DNA of 64,000 bases from Halegenticoccus soli (GCF_002844195.1 NZ_PEND01000005.1:248001-312000), one strand, 5' to 3'. Counted from the first letter of the stretch, positions 24,943 to 34,059 are shown. Translations and numbers: made by a program. Notes: generated from the letters alone by a model not told the origin.

Positions 24943-25811
24943 GCCGCGAGGAGTCGCCGGCCGCCGGCGAGGGGACGCCAGACGCGTACGGCACGCTCTA
25001 CGTCGTCGGCATCGGCCCCGGCCTCCCGGACCACGCGACGAAGCGGGCCAGGGCGGTCATCGAGTCCGCCGACTGCGTGATCGCTTCGAGCCTCTACCAG
25101 GCGTTCCTGCGCGACGACGGCACCCTGCCGCCGGAGGACCGGACGGACGAGGAAGGCATCGCGACCCGCGAGGACGGCTCCGAGCAGGAGATCGTTCGCT
25201 CGACGATGGGCCGGCAGATCGAACTCGCCCGGGAGGCGTTCGATCGCGTCCGCGAGGGCGAGACCGTCGCCCACGTCTCCGGCGGCGATCCGTCCGTCTA
25301 CGGCAAGTCCGACCTCGTCTTCGCGGTGGCCGAGGAGGAGGGCGCAACCGACGTCCCGATCGAGATCGTCCCCGGCCTCACGGCGGCGCTGGGCGCGGCG
25401 GCGAACGTCGGCGCGCCGCTCTGCAACGACTTCTGCACCGTCTCGCTGTCGGACAAGTGGCGCGGCTGGGACGAGATCGAGGAGAAGCTGCGCGCGGCGG
25501 CGGTGAGCGGCTTCGTGATCGTCCTTTACAACTGCTGGCGCAACTACGAGCGGGCCGTCGACATCGTCCGCGAGGAGCGGACCGACGACGCCTACGTGGC
25601 GATCGTGAACGACGCCGGCAGGGGAGACGCCGGGCGCAACGGGGAGGGCCACGTCGTCACGACGCTCGGCGAGGCCGCGGACCACGACGGCGAGGTCTCG
25701 GGGATGGGCACCTCGCTGATCATCGGCAACCACGAGACGAAAACCTGGCGCAACGACGATCGAACGTACCTCGTCACCCCGCGAGGCGGGCGTGACGTCG
25801 ACGACTTCTGA
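24939..25811 (+). CDS. cbiH: cobalt-precorrin-3B C17-methyltransferase CbiH (copy 1)
   Basis: 290 residues. LYVVGIGPGLPDHATKRARA, VAHVSGGDPSVYGKSDLVFA, VPGLTAALGAAANVGAPLCN and the CbiH-type FVIVLYNCWRNYERAVDIV are present. CbiH methylates C17 and promotes ring contraction. A second CbiH paralog follows immediately, as known for haloarchaeal clusters; division of labour between them is not evident. Overlaps cbiG by 4 nt. Confidence 0.92.
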   Translation: MSREESPAAGEGTPDAYGTLYVVGIGPGLPDHATKRARAVIESADCVIASSLYQAFLRDDGTLPPEDRTDEEGIATREDGSEQEIVRSTMGRQIELAREAFDRVREGETVAHVSGGDPSVYGKSDLVFAVAEEEGATDVPIEIVPGLTAALGAAANVGAPLCNDFCTVSLSDKWRGWDEIEEKLRAAAVSGFVIVLYNCWRNYERAVDIVREERTDDAYVAIVNDAGRGDAGRNGEGHVVTTLGEAADHDGEVSGMGTSLIIGNHETKTWRNDDRTYLVTPRGGRDVDDF

Positions 25812-25813
25812 CG

Positions 25814-26938
25814 ATGAACACGGACACCGACGCGGACGACGCGGAATCGACATCGAACTGCGGCGCGACGACCGGCGAGGCCGAATCGGAGCCCTCGGGG
25901 TCGTCACCGTCGGCCTCGGGTTCGAAGTGCGGGGCCTCGATCGCGGAAGCGGACTCCGCGGCCGCATCGAGCGCCGAAACGGCCGGTTCGGACTCCCCGA
26001 GCGGATCGAAGTGCGGCGCGGGTACGTCGGGGTCCTCGGCGTCACGATCCCCCGCGTCGAAGGCGAACTCCTCGACGGCCGGCTCGAAGTGCGGCGCTTC
26101 GAGTTCGAAAAAGCGGGAGAAGACGAAGGAGAAGGTCGGCTCGACGGTGGACGACTTCGACGCCGAGCCGGGGCGACTCGTGGCGGTCGGTCTCGGTCCA
26201 GGCCACCCGTCGGGGATGACGGAGCGCGCGCGAGCGGCACTGCTCGCGGCCGAGCACATCGTCGGCTACACGACGTACATCGAGCTGCTGCCGGACGAGA
26301 TCACGGAGCGGGCGGACGAGCTGTACGACACGCCGATGTGCGGCGAGGTCTCGCGCACCGAGGAGGCGATCGACCGCGCGCTCGCCGGCAACGACGTGGC
26401 GATCGTCGGCAGCGGCGATCCGAACGTCTACGCGCTCGCCGGGCTCGCGCTCGAGATTCTCGAATCCAAGGGGGCGACCGCGACGATGGTCGACTTCGAG
26501 GTCGTGCCGGGCGTGCCGGCGGCCCAGTCCTGCGCGGCGCGTCTCGGCGCGCCCCTGGTCAACGACACCGTCTCCGTCTCGCTGTCCGACCACCTGGTTC
26601 CGATGCCGGAGATCGAATCTCGGCTGCACGCGGCGGCCAAGGAGAGCTTTACGATCGTGATCTACAACCCCTGGAGCCGCAAGCGCCGGGCGAACTTCGA
26701 GAAGTGCTGCGAGATCCTCCTCGCCCACCGCGATCCAGCCACGCCGGTCGGCATCGTCCACGGCGCCGGTCGGGATGACGAACGGGCGAGGATCGTCGAA
26801 CTCCGGGAGCTCGAGGAGCTGGGCGAGACAGAGCTCGTCGACATGACGACGACCATCGTCGTCGGCAACGAGGAGACGTACGTCTGGGACGACCGGATGG
26901 TCACGCCCCGAGGGTACGAGACGAAGTACGACTACTGA
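25814..26938 (+). CDS. cbiH: CbiH paralog (copy 2) with Cys-Gly-Ala-repeat N-terminal extension
   Basis: 374 residues. Residues about 115-374 are a C17-methyltransferase domain (VAVGLGPGHPSGMTERARAA, IVGSGDPNVYALAG, VPGVPAAQSCAARLGAPLVN, FTIVIYNPWSRKRR). The first 105 residues are Ser/Ala/Gly-rich and carry four copies of S(N/K)CGA, at about residues 14, 37, 67 and 90. The single-cysteine repeats could form a metal-binding, perhaps cobalt-binding, tail. This is inference; low-complexity extensions are common in halophiles, but regular cysteines are not. Confidence 0.9.
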   Translation: MNTDTDADDAESTSNCGATTGEAESEPSGSSPSASGSKCGASIAEADSAAASSAETAGSDSPSGSKCGAGTSGSSASRSPASKANSSTAGSKCGASSSKKREKTKEKVGSTVDDFDAEPGRLVAVGLGPGHPSGMTERARAALLAAEHIVGYTTYIELLPDEITERADELYDTPMCGEVSRTEEAIDRALAGNDVAIVGSGDPNVYALAGLALEILESKGATATMVDFEVVPGVPAAQSCAARLGAPLVNDTVSVSLSDHLVPMPEIESRLHAAAKESFTIVIYNPWSRKRRANFEKCCEILLAHRDPATPVGIVHGAGRDDERARIVELRELEELGETELVDMTTTIVVGNEETYVWDDRMVTPRGYETKYDY

Positions 26939-27014
26939 GACGACTGAGGAAACGAAGTACGGCTACTGAAGGGACGAACCACGACTACCGAACGATGACG
27001 ACACCACTACGACG

Positions 27015-27281
27015 ATGCCACGGTACGAAGTGACGGTCGAAAAGGCGGCCTGCGACGGCGTCTTCGCCTGTCTCACCCGCGACCCCCGATTCGTCGAGGG
27101 CGGGGACGGACTGGCCACGATCGACCCCGACGCGGACCCCGTCTACGACTGCGAAGGCGAGGTCGCGGACACACGAACCCGCGTCGTCGCCGCCTTCGAC
27201 GACGACCGGATCGACGAGGCGAAGCGGGCCGCCGCGGCCTGTCCGACCGACGCGATCGCCGTCCGGGAGGTGGACGAGTGA
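27015..27281 (+). CDS. small ferredoxin in the cobalamin operon
   Basis: 88 residues: MPRYEVTVEKAACDGVFACL at the start and AKRAAAACPTDAIAV near the end, with another Cys in YDCEGEV. The CPTDAI motif and spacing resemble single-cluster [3Fe-4S]/[4Fe-4S] ferredoxins. Its stop overlaps the start of the next gene by 4 nt. It may donate electrons to reductive steps of ring synthesis. The 76-bp spacer before it contains a partial duplication of the cbiH copy 2 3' end (ACGAAGTACGGCTACTGA). Confidence 0.8.
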   Translation: MPRYEVTVEKAACDGVFACLTRDPRFVEGGDGLATIDPDADPVYDCEGEVADTRTRVVAAFDDDRIDEAKRAAAACPTDAIAVREVDE

Positions 27282-27964
27282 GCGAGCGACCGACGGAGAC
27301 GGCGGCGGTCGAGCCGCCCGCGGATCTGCTCGCCGGCCGTCCGACGACGGCGTACTTCTGGGGCCACGTCGCCGGCAGCGGAGACGTCGCCGACGACGGT
27401 CTCGAAGTCGTCACCGGCGACGAGGAGTCAGCCGAGACGCTCGCAGCCATCGCGGGCGGCGACCTCGATCGCGGAACGAACGTGCGCGAGTACGCCCACG
27501 ACGCGTCGATCACGCGGACCGAGGAGGAGTACGCGCTGACTGTCGAGCGCGAGGACCTGTTCGGGCGGAGCGGCTCGCTCGGACTGCCGGTCGACGGGCG
27601 GGGAAACTACCGGTTCGCCGCGTTCGCGGGACACGACCGGGAACTCCTGCGCGGGCTGTTCGAGGGCTGCGGGACGATCTGTTTCAAGTCGTCTACCGGC
27701 ACGGTCGGCGTCTCGTTCGTCCACGACGACGGGAATCTGCTCGCGCTCGTCCGGGAACTGATCGCCGACTGCCCGGTCGAGGCGATGACGGGCGACCTCT
27801 CGAAAACGTCCTCGGGCGGCCGCTGGTTCAGCGTCGACGACGCCGACGCGGCCGACTTCGGAACCTGGCTCTACGAGGGCGCCGAGGAAACGGGGCTGTA
27901 CGCCCCGAGCCGGCGGCGAAAGCTCGTCAGGAGTCTCGAACGGGCGGAGGCGTTCGACGCCTGA
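27278..27964 (+). CDS. LAGLIDADG-fold-like protein of the cobalamin operon
   Basis: 228 residues. No catalytic family is obvious, but two segments look like LAGLIDADG helices: TAYFWGHVAGSGDV with the following EVVTGDEESAETLAAIAG, and ELLRGLFEGCGTICF with GVSFVHDDGNLLALVRELI. The end WLYEGAEETGLYAPSRRRKL resembles the LY-x-A...RK tail of homing endonucleases. The acidic catalytic residue closing each motif is replaced (Ser, Cys), so DNA cleavage is unlikely. By analogy with WhiA, it may be an exapted DNA- or RNA-binding regulator. Start GTG 27278 overlaps the ferredoxin stop. Confidence 0.6.
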   Translation: MSERPTETAAVEPPADLLAGRPTTAYFWGHVAGSGDVADDGLEVVTGDEESAETLAAIAGGDLDRGTNVREYAHDASITRTEEEYALTVEREDLFGRSGSLGLPVDGRGNYRFAAFAGHDRELLRGLFEGCGTICFKSSTGTVGVSFVHDDGNLLALVRELIADCPVEAMTGDLSKTSSGGRWFSVDDADAADFGTWLYEGAEETGLYAPSRRRKLVRSLERAEAFDA

Positions 27965-28010
27965 GCCGGAACCGCACCGATCGGCCCGATCGCGCCGAAC
28001 CGTCGATACC

Positions 28011-29243
28011 ATGAGACCACCGATGCACGACACAGACGCCATCGCAGCCGCGTTCGACGACGAGGCCGTCCTGCTGATCGGCCACGGCTCCCGCCGCGAG
28101 CGGTCGAACGAGCAGGTCAGAGAACTGGCCGCCGGCCTCGAGTCGCGGCTCGGGATTCCGGTCGACGCGGCGTTTCTCGAGCTGGCCGAGCCGGCGATCG
28201 ACGAGGCGTTCGCAGCGCTGTCGACGGTCGCGAGCGGCGTGACGGTCGTCCACTGCTCGCTGTTCGCCGCGAGCCACGTCAAAAACGACGTCCCGCTCGC
28301 GATCGAACGGGCGCGAGCGGCGCACGACGTCGAGATACGCAACGGCGCCCACCTCGGGATCCATCCCGCGATCCTGGATCTGCTCGACGATCGGGCTGCC
28401 GAGGTCGAACGCCGCCTGGACGCGGACCGCGAGACGGACGACGTCGCCGTCGTCCTCTGCGCGCGGGGGTCGAGCGATCCGGACGCCAACGGCGACGTTC
28501 ACAAGCTCGCCCGCCTGCTCTACGAGGGGCGGTCGTTCTCGCGCGTCGAGGCCTCGTTCGTCGGCGTCACCGAACCGCGGCTGGAGGAAACCCTGCACGG
28601 GCTGTCGAAACACCGCCCGGACGCCGTCGTCGTCCTGCCGTACATGCTCGGCGACGGCGTCCTCACCCGGCGGGTGCGCGACTGGACGGACGAGTTCGAG
28701 GCCACGTACCCCTACGTCGACGCGGCGGCGGGCGATCCGCTCGGCACCGACTCCCGACTGCTCGACGTCTTCGCCGACCGCTGGCAGGAGGCCCGATCGG
28801 GGGGCGTCGAGATGTCCTGCGACACGTGCAAGTACAAAGTCGACCTCGAGGGGTACGAGGAGGACGTCGGCGGCGCCCGCGCGATGCTGCGGGCGCTGAC
28901 CCACCGGGAAGCGCACGCGGATCGCGGCGACGTCGACGAGGAGCCGCACGCCCACGACGCGCCCGAGAGGCACGTCGTCGTCTGCACGAACCGGACCTGC
29001 GCGGACATGGGCTCGCCCGCCGTTCTCGAACGGTTGCGGCAGGCGGCCCGCGACTCCGAGCGCTGCGACGCCCGCATCACGCGGTCGTCCTGCCTCGGCC
29101 GCTGCGGCGACGGCCCGATGGTCGCCGTCTACCCCGACGGCGTCTGGTACGGCGGCGTCGACGCGGCGGACGCCGAGCGAATCGTCTCGTCCCACCTCGA
29201 CGGGGACCGAATTGTGAGCGACATCGTGGACCGGACGCTGTGA
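28011..29243 (+). CDS. cbiX: sirohydrochlorin cobaltochelatase CbiX fused to a [2Fe-2S] ferredoxin domain
   Basis: 410 residues. Residues about 15-265 are two CbiX modules (AVLLIGHGSRRERSNEQV, VTVVHCSLFAASHVKNDVP, VAVVLCARGSSDPDANGD, VVVLPYMLGDGVLTRRV). A Cys-containing link SCDTCKYKVDLEGY follows, then a thioredoxin-fold [2Fe-2S] domain (VVVCTNRTCADMG, TRSSCLGRCGDGP). CbiX inserts cobalt early in the anaerobic route. The ferredoxin tail matches the stand-alone protein at 12120. ATG 28011 or 28023 may be the start. Confidence 0.93.
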   Translation: MRPPMHDTDAIAAAFDDEAVLLIGHGSRRERSNEQVRELAAGLESRLGIPVDAAFLELAEPAIDEAFAALSTVASGVTVVHCSLFAASHVKNDVPLAIERARAAHDVEIRNGAHLGIHPAILDLLDDRAAEVERRLDADRETDDVAVVLCARGSSDPDANGDVHKLARLLYEGRSFSRVEASFVGVTEPRLEETLHGLSKHRPDAVVVLPYMLGDGVLTRRVRDWTDEFEATYPYVDAAAGDPLGTDSRLLDVFADRWQEARSGGVEMSCDTCKYKVDLEGYEEDVGGARAMLRALTHREAHADRGDVDEEPHAHDAPERHVVVCTNRTCADMGSPAVLERLRQAARDSERCDARITRSSCLGRCGDGPMVAVYPDGVWYGGVDAADAERIVSSHLDGDRIVSDIVDRTL

Positions 29244-29250
29244 TCACACC

Positions 29251-29619
29251 ATGAGCTGTCACGAAATCGAAGCACTCAGACTCGGACTGATGAACGTCCT
29301 CGGAACGGGGGACAGACACGCCCGCGAACACGCGGAGAAGGAACTCGAAGGCCACCTCGACGGGCCCGTCGGCGCGCTCGCGGCGGCCGAAAGTCTCGCA
29401 GAAATCGAGCGGCACCTCGACGCGGCGCTGGTCGACCTCGAGGAGGAGGTCGCGGCAATGGACTCGGAGAATCCCGAGTACGACTACGCGCGGGGGCGAC
29501 TGCTGGCCGTCCGCGACGCCGAACGGGCCGTGCGTCGTCTGACCGCACAGGGGGAGAGCGTCGTCGACGGCCTCGGAGACGCCCACGACCTGCTCCACGA
29601 GACGTTTCCCGAGGAGTGA
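29251..29619 (+). CDS. DUF3209 family protein
   Basis: 122 residues: MSCHEIEALRLGLMNVLGTG, then largely helical, acidic sequence with ALVDLEEEVAAMDSENPEYD. DUF3209 proteins recur next to cbiX in haloarchaeal cobalamin clusters but have no known activity. Cys3 and His4 close to the start may bind metal. Overlaps the next gene by 4 nt. Confidence 0.85.
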   Translation: MSCHEIEALRLGLMNVLGTGDRHAREHAEKELEGHLDGPVGALAAAESLAEIERHLDAALVDLEEEVAAMDSENPEYDYARGRLLAVRDAERAVRRLTAQGESVVDGLGDAHDLLHETFPEE

Positions 29620-30908
29620 CCGTGTCCGACAGCGCACCGAACTTCCGCCGAATTCCGCTCGGCGAGATCGACAGCGCCCGGAGCAGACACATGTGGACGC
29701 GTTCGAGCGTCCACGTCGCGGACGATCTCGTCGCCGCGGGCGAGTGGGACGGAACGGTCGCGGCGTTCGACCGGGACACGCTCGAACCGCGCTGGCGGGC
29801 CGAACACCCAGATCACGCGGTCGGTCTGGACGCGTTCGGCGAGACGGTGGTCGTCGCCGGACGCGGAACCGCGGGGACGATCGCGGCTTACGATCGGGAG
29901 ACCGGCGAACGTCGGTGGTCGTACGAGACGAGCGAGGACATCGGCGAACCGACGAAGGACAGCGTCTTCTCCCTCCCGTACGTCGTCGCGCTCGAAGCGG
30001 CCAGCCGAACCGAAACGAGGGGAGGCGGGGACGACACCCTCTACGCGACGGCCCGCCGGTACGAACGGGAGGGCGGAGCGCGGCGCTGGCGCAGCGCGGT
30101 TCTCGCGTTCGACGCCGACGGCGGCGTCCGCTGGCGGTACGAGACCGACGCCTCGCCGATCGCGCTCGCGCTCGACGGCGGGGGCGACCGACTCGCCGTC
30201 GGGTACAACCGGTGCGGGGGCGAGCACGACGACGGCCTCGTCGTACTCGACGCCGAGTCGGGCGAGCCGGTCTGGCGCTGGGACCCCGGAACCGCCGGGG
30301 ACCGCCGGGTCGGCGACGTGTCCTTCGACGGGGATCGCGTCGCCGTCGCGAGCCACGGCGACAAGCGCGGCTACCTGCTCGGCCCCGGCGGCGAGGAGCG
30401 GTGGCGGGTCGAGCTCGCGGTCGAAGCCGAGATCGGCGACGAGACGCTGTACGCGTACCCGAACCACGTCCATGCCGGGAACGACCGCGTCGCGTTCGTG
30501 ACCGGGAACACCTACGCGAAGGAGAGCCGCGAGACCGATAACCGCCACCCGAACGAACACCGGATCGCCGCCTTCGACGCCGACGGCGAGCCGGCGTGGG
30601 ACGCGTCCGTTCGCGGCTTCGTCCACGGACTCGCGGCCGACGGCGGCGCGATCGTCGCGCCGTGCGCCCAGAACTTCCGCGTCCGCGATCCGGAGACCCA
30701 CGCGGTCCGCCGGTTCGACCTCGCGACCGGCGAGAGCGGCGGCGAGCGCGTCGACGGCATCGCGACGGCCGCGGCCGTCGACGGCGACACGATCGCCGTC
30801 GTCGAAGAACCGATCGCGTACCACGACGGCGGCGCTCACGGCGAGTACGCCCTCCGCGTCGGCTCGTTTCCGTCTCTCCGGTCGGGACAACGTCGGTCGA
30901 ATCGATAG
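29616..30908 (+). CDS. PQQ/WD40-type beta-propeller protein
   Basis: 430 residues from GTG 29616, overlapping the DUF3209 stop. Repeated blades of the type GTVAAFDRDTLEPRWRAE, GTIAAYDRETGERRWSYET and GLVVLDAESGEPVWRWDPG indicate a PQQ-like propeller. No signal peptide is visible, so it is cytoplasmic. It ends the cobalamin operon and may be a scaffold or corrinoid-handling protein; there is no direct evidence for a reaction. Confidence 0.82.
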   Translation: MTVSDSAPNFRRIPLGEIDSARSRHMWTRSSVHVADDLVAAGEWDGTVAAFDRDTLEPRWRAEHPDHAVGLDAFGETVVVAGRGTAGTIAAYDRETGERRWSYETSEDIGEPTKDSVFSLPYVVALEAASRTETRGGGDDTLYATARRYEREGGARRWRSAVLAFDADGGVRWRYETDASPIALALDGGGDRLAVGYNRCGGEHDDGLVVLDAESGEPVWRWDPGTAGDRRVGDVSFDGDRVAVASHGDKRGYLLGPGGEERWRVELAVEAEIGDETLYAYPNHVHAGNDRVAFVTGNTYAKESRETDNRHPNEHRIAAFDADGEPAWDASVRGFVHGLAADGGAIVAPCAQNFRVRDPETHAVRRFDLATGESGGERVDGIATAAAVDGDTIAVVEEPIAYHDGGAHGEYALRVGSFPSLRSGQRRSNR

Positions 30909-31078
30909 GCGTCGTCCCCGCGCGAGACGCGCCGGTCCGCTCGCCGGAGCCGTCGACGCGCCGGAAGCGGCGGCGGGACCGAATGCTTAACTCCGGCGGG
31001 GAACACCGTGTCGTGTGAACGCACCGCACCCACGTTCGATCCGCAGCGCAGAGGCGTCTCCCGCGGGGGGAGACTGAG

Positions 31079-32644
31079 ATGCCGATGCCGACCTCGCCGC
31101 TCTCGGCCGACCGGGTCGCGGCCACCGCCGCGTCGCTGGGGATGGACCTCTCCGACGCGGAGGCCGAGCGATTCGCGGAGCGCGTCAACGAGGAGCTCCC
31201 GGGGTACGCGGCGCTCGACGGGTTCGCCGGCGACGAAGCGGATCGAGACGTCGCTCTCCGGGACGTGCGGTACGATCCCGGTCCCGACGACGACCCGCTG
31301 AACGCCTTCATCACGCGCTGCACGGTCGAGGGGGCGGACGACGGACCGCTTTCGGGCCTCGACGTGGCCGTGAAGGACAACGTCGCGCTCGCGGGCGTTC
31401 CGCTCACCTGCGGGTCGCGCGTGTTCGAGGGGGTCGTTCCCGGCAGCAACGCGAGCGTCGCGGACCGCCTCCTCGACGCCGGCGCTCGCATCGTCGGCAA
31501 GACCAACATGGACGAACTGGCATACGGGCCGACGAGCGAGACGAGCCAGTTCGGCCCCGTCCGCAACCCGGCTGACGAGGCGCGCGTGGCCGGCGGGTCC
31601 TCCTCGGGGAGTGCGGCGGCCGTCGCGGCCGGCGGGGGCAGCGGGTCGTACTCGGGGAGCGCCGCGGTCGACGCGGCGCTCGGCAGCGACACTGGCGGCT
31701 CGGTTCGGATCCCCGCCTCGTTCTGCGGGGTCGTCGGGTTCAAGCCGACCTGGGGCGCGGTGCCCCGCGACGGCTTCGTCGACCTCGCGTACACGCTCGA
31801 CCACATTGGACCGCTGGCGCGGGACGTCGAAACCGCGGCGCTCGTCTTCGATGCCGTCGCCGGCTACGATCCGCGGGACCCCTCCTCGGCGCTCGCGCGC
31901 GAGATCCCCGTCGGCGAGTGCGCGGCGTCGCTGTCCGATGCGCCCGAGGTCGGGGACCTCTCGCTCGGCGTCCCCGAGGAGCTGTTCGCCGACCACGTCT
32001 CGGCGCCCGTCCGCGAGCGCGTCGAGGGAGTCGTCAAGTCGCTGGCGGCGGCGGGCGCGGAGATCGAACGGGTGTCGCTGCCGACGGTTCCCGAGTCGGT
32101 GTACGTCTGGAACGCGATCACGAACACGGAACTCGCGGCCGCGTTCAGGCGGTACGGGATCCCGATCGAGCGGCCGGGGCCGTTCGATTCGGTGCGCACC
32201 GACGGAATGGCGGCGGCGATCCGGGGTTCCGGCGTCGGCTTCGGCGACGTGGTTCGCGAGAAGACGATCCTCGGCTCGCACCTCCTCGATCGATACGGCG
32301 GGCGGCACTACGTCCGCGCGCGCAACGCGTGTGCGCGGCTGCGCGAGGAGTTCGCCGCCGCCCTCGACGGGCGCGACGCGCTCGTGTCGCCGACGATGCC
32401 GGTCGTCGCGCCGGAACTCGGCGCGTGGCAGGCGCACAGCTACGGCGCCTCCGACGACGGAATCGACGTGCCGCTGGCGTACAACACTCGGCCGGCGAAC
32501 CTCGCGGGAGTGCCGGCGATCTCCGTCCCTGCGGGGGAGGTCGACGGCCTTCCGATCGGTGTCCAGTTCGTCGGCGAGCGCTCCGACGATGCGCACCTCC
32601 TGCGGGTCGCCCGGACGTTCGAACGCTTCATCGAGGGATCGTAG
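31079..32644 (+). CDS. amidase (amidase-signature family)
   Basis: 521 residues. The Ser-cisSer-Lys triad is visible: Lys in VAVKDNVALAG, cis-Ser in ARVAGGSSSGSAAAVAAG, and nucleophile region GSDTGGSVRIPASFCGVVGF. These enzymes hydrolyse amides; substrate is unknown. N-terminal sequence MPMPTSPLSADRVAATAASL is normal for the family. First gene of the catabolic region; 95 bp before the LarA-like gene on the same strand. Confidence 0.9.
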   Translation: MPMPTSPLSADRVAATAASLGMDLSDAEAERFAERVNEELPGYAALDGFAGDEADRDVALRDVRYDPGPDDDPLNAFITRCTVEGADDGPLSGLDVAVKDNVALAGVPLTCGSRVFEGVVPGSNASVADRLLDAGARIVGKTNMDELAYGPTSETSQFGPVRNPADEARVAGGSSSGSAAAVAAGGGSGSYSGSAAVDAALGSDTGGSVRIPASFCGVVGFKPTWGAVPRDGFVDLAYTLDHIGPLARDVETAALVFDAVAGYDPRDPSSALAREIPVGECAASLSDAPEVGDLSLGVPEELFADHVSAPVRERVEGVVKSLAAAGAEIERVSLPTVPESVYVWNAITNTELAAAFRRYGIPIERPGPFDSVRTDGMAAAIRGSGVGFGDVVREKTILGSHLLDRYGGRHYVRARNACARLREEFAAALDGRDALVSPTMPVVAPELGAWQAHSYGASDDGIDVPLAYNTRPANLAGVPAISVPAGEVDGLPIGVQFVGERSDDAHLLRVARTFERFIEGS

Positions 32645-32739
32645 CGACAGGACCTCGGCGGATTACTCTCTCGGTCTGATAGGATCCCGCAGAATCATAA
32701 CGGTCGAACGCGGAGGGCGTACGTAAGACGGACACAACC

Positions 32740-34059
32740 ATGCTCGAATTACCGGACAGCCAGCGGCTCGCGGCCATCAACGACGCATCGATCGACGAGT
32801 TTCCGGACTTCGTCCTGCTTGAACAGGAGCGGAACCACCCGGAGGTGGAAAACGTCGCCGCCGCAACGGTCGAGGCGGTGGACCGGATCCACCACCTCGA
32901 CGAATTGGCCCCCGGGGCCGAGGTCGGCGTCACGGCCGGAAGCCGGGGGATCCACGACATGCCTATGGTGCTTCAGGCGATCGTGAAGTCGCTTTCCGAC
33001 CGCGGCCTCGACCCGTTCATCTTCCCGGCGATGGGGAGCCACGGAGGCGCGACCGCCGAGGGGCAGCGCGAGATGCTCGCCTCGCTCGGGATCACGGAGG
33101 AGACGATGGGGTGTGAGATCCGCTCCTCGCTCGCGGTCGAGGAGGTGGCGACCGACGCCGAGGGGCGGCCCATCTTCGCGGCGAAGGACGCGCTCGAAGC
33201 CGACGCCGTCGTCGTCGCGAACCGGGTGAAAGCGCACACGGACTTCACGGGCGAGGTCGAAAGCGGCCTCGCGAAGATGACCGTCATCGGCATCGGCAAG
33301 CAGCGCGGGGCCGAGGTGACGCACAGCGCCGGGCTGGCGAAGGGTCTGGACGAGGCCATCCCCGAGCGGGCGGCCGCGCTGTTCGAGCACGTCCCCGTCG
33401 TCGGCGGCGTCGCCGTGATTGAGAACGCGGACGACCGCGCGGCCGCCGTCGAGGGGCTCCCGGTCGAGGACATCCTCGACGAGGAGCCCGCGCTCCTCGC
33501 CCGCTCGAAGCGACTCCTGCCGACGCTCCCCGTCGACGAACTCGACCTCCTCGTGATCGACGAGATCGGGAAAAACATCTCCGGGACGGGGATGGACACG
33601 AACGTCGTCGGGCGGATGCTGTACCACGGACAGCCCGAACCCGAGGACCTCTCCTACGCACGCATCCACGTCCGTTCGATCACCGAGGCGTCGCACCACA
33701 ACGGCATCGGGATCGGGCTCGCGGACTTCGTCCACGCCGACGCCGTCCGCCAGCTCGACCTCACCGACACGTACATCAACGGCATCACCGGCGGCGAGCC
33801 CGCCCGGGCGCGTATTCCCGTGGTCTGCCCGACCGACGAGGTCGCGTTCCTCCTCGCGTACTCGTCGGTCGGCGTGAGCGACCCGGGCGAGCTGCGGATC
33901 GCGCGGATCCCCAACACGCTCGAACTCGGCCGCTTCCTCGTCTCCGAGCCGGTCGCGGCGGAGCTGGCAGAGCGCGAGGACGTCTCCGTCGTCGCGGAGC
34001 GCCCGCTCGACCTGGCGGACGGCGATCTGCGGGCGGATCCCTACGACCGGCGGTATTGA
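32740..34059 (+). CDS. LarA-like (DUF2088) racemase-family protein 1
   Basis: 439 residues. VTAGSRGIHDMPMVLQAIV, FIFPAMGSHGGATAEGQR, and RVKAHTDFTG with ESGLAKMTVIGIGKQRGA match the lactate racemase/DUF2088 family. LarA carries a nickel-pincer nucleotide tethered to a Lys equivalent to that in ESGLAKM. A paralog lies at 59638. In this setting the substrate is probably a sugar-derived hydroxy acid rather than lactate. No larB, larC or larE gene is seen in the window. Confidence 0.82.
   Translation: MLELPDSQRLAAINDASIDEFPDFVLLEQERNHPEVENVAAATVEAVDRIHHLDELAPGAEVGVTAGSRGIHDMPMVLQAIVKSLSDRGLDPFIFPAMGSHGGATAEGQREMLASLGITEETMGCEIRSSLAVEEVATDAEGRPIFAAKDALEADAVVVANRVKAHTDFTGEVESGLAKMTVIGIGKQRGAEVTHSAGLAKGLDEAIPERAAALFEHVPVVGGVAVIENADDRAAAVEGLPVEDILDEEPALLARSKRLLPTLPVDELDLLVIDEIGKNISGTGMDTNVVGRMLYHGQPEPEDLSYARIHVRSITEASHHNGIGIGLADFVHADAVRQLDLTDTYINGITGGEPARARIPVVCPTDEVAFLLAYSSVGVSDPGELRIARIPNTLELGRFLVSEPVAAELAEREDVSVVAERPLDLADGDLRADPYDRRY

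Noticed and set aside
26939-27014. small gene between cbiH copy 2 and the ferredoxin
   Set aside because: The spacer is only 76 bp and consists largely of a partial duplication of the preceding 3' end (ACGAAGTACGGCTACTGA); no start codon with a plausible product.
27278-27964. active homing endonuclease
   Set aside because: The acidic metal ligands of the LAGLIDADG motifs are replaced and there is no intein or intron context; a structural or regulatory role fits better.
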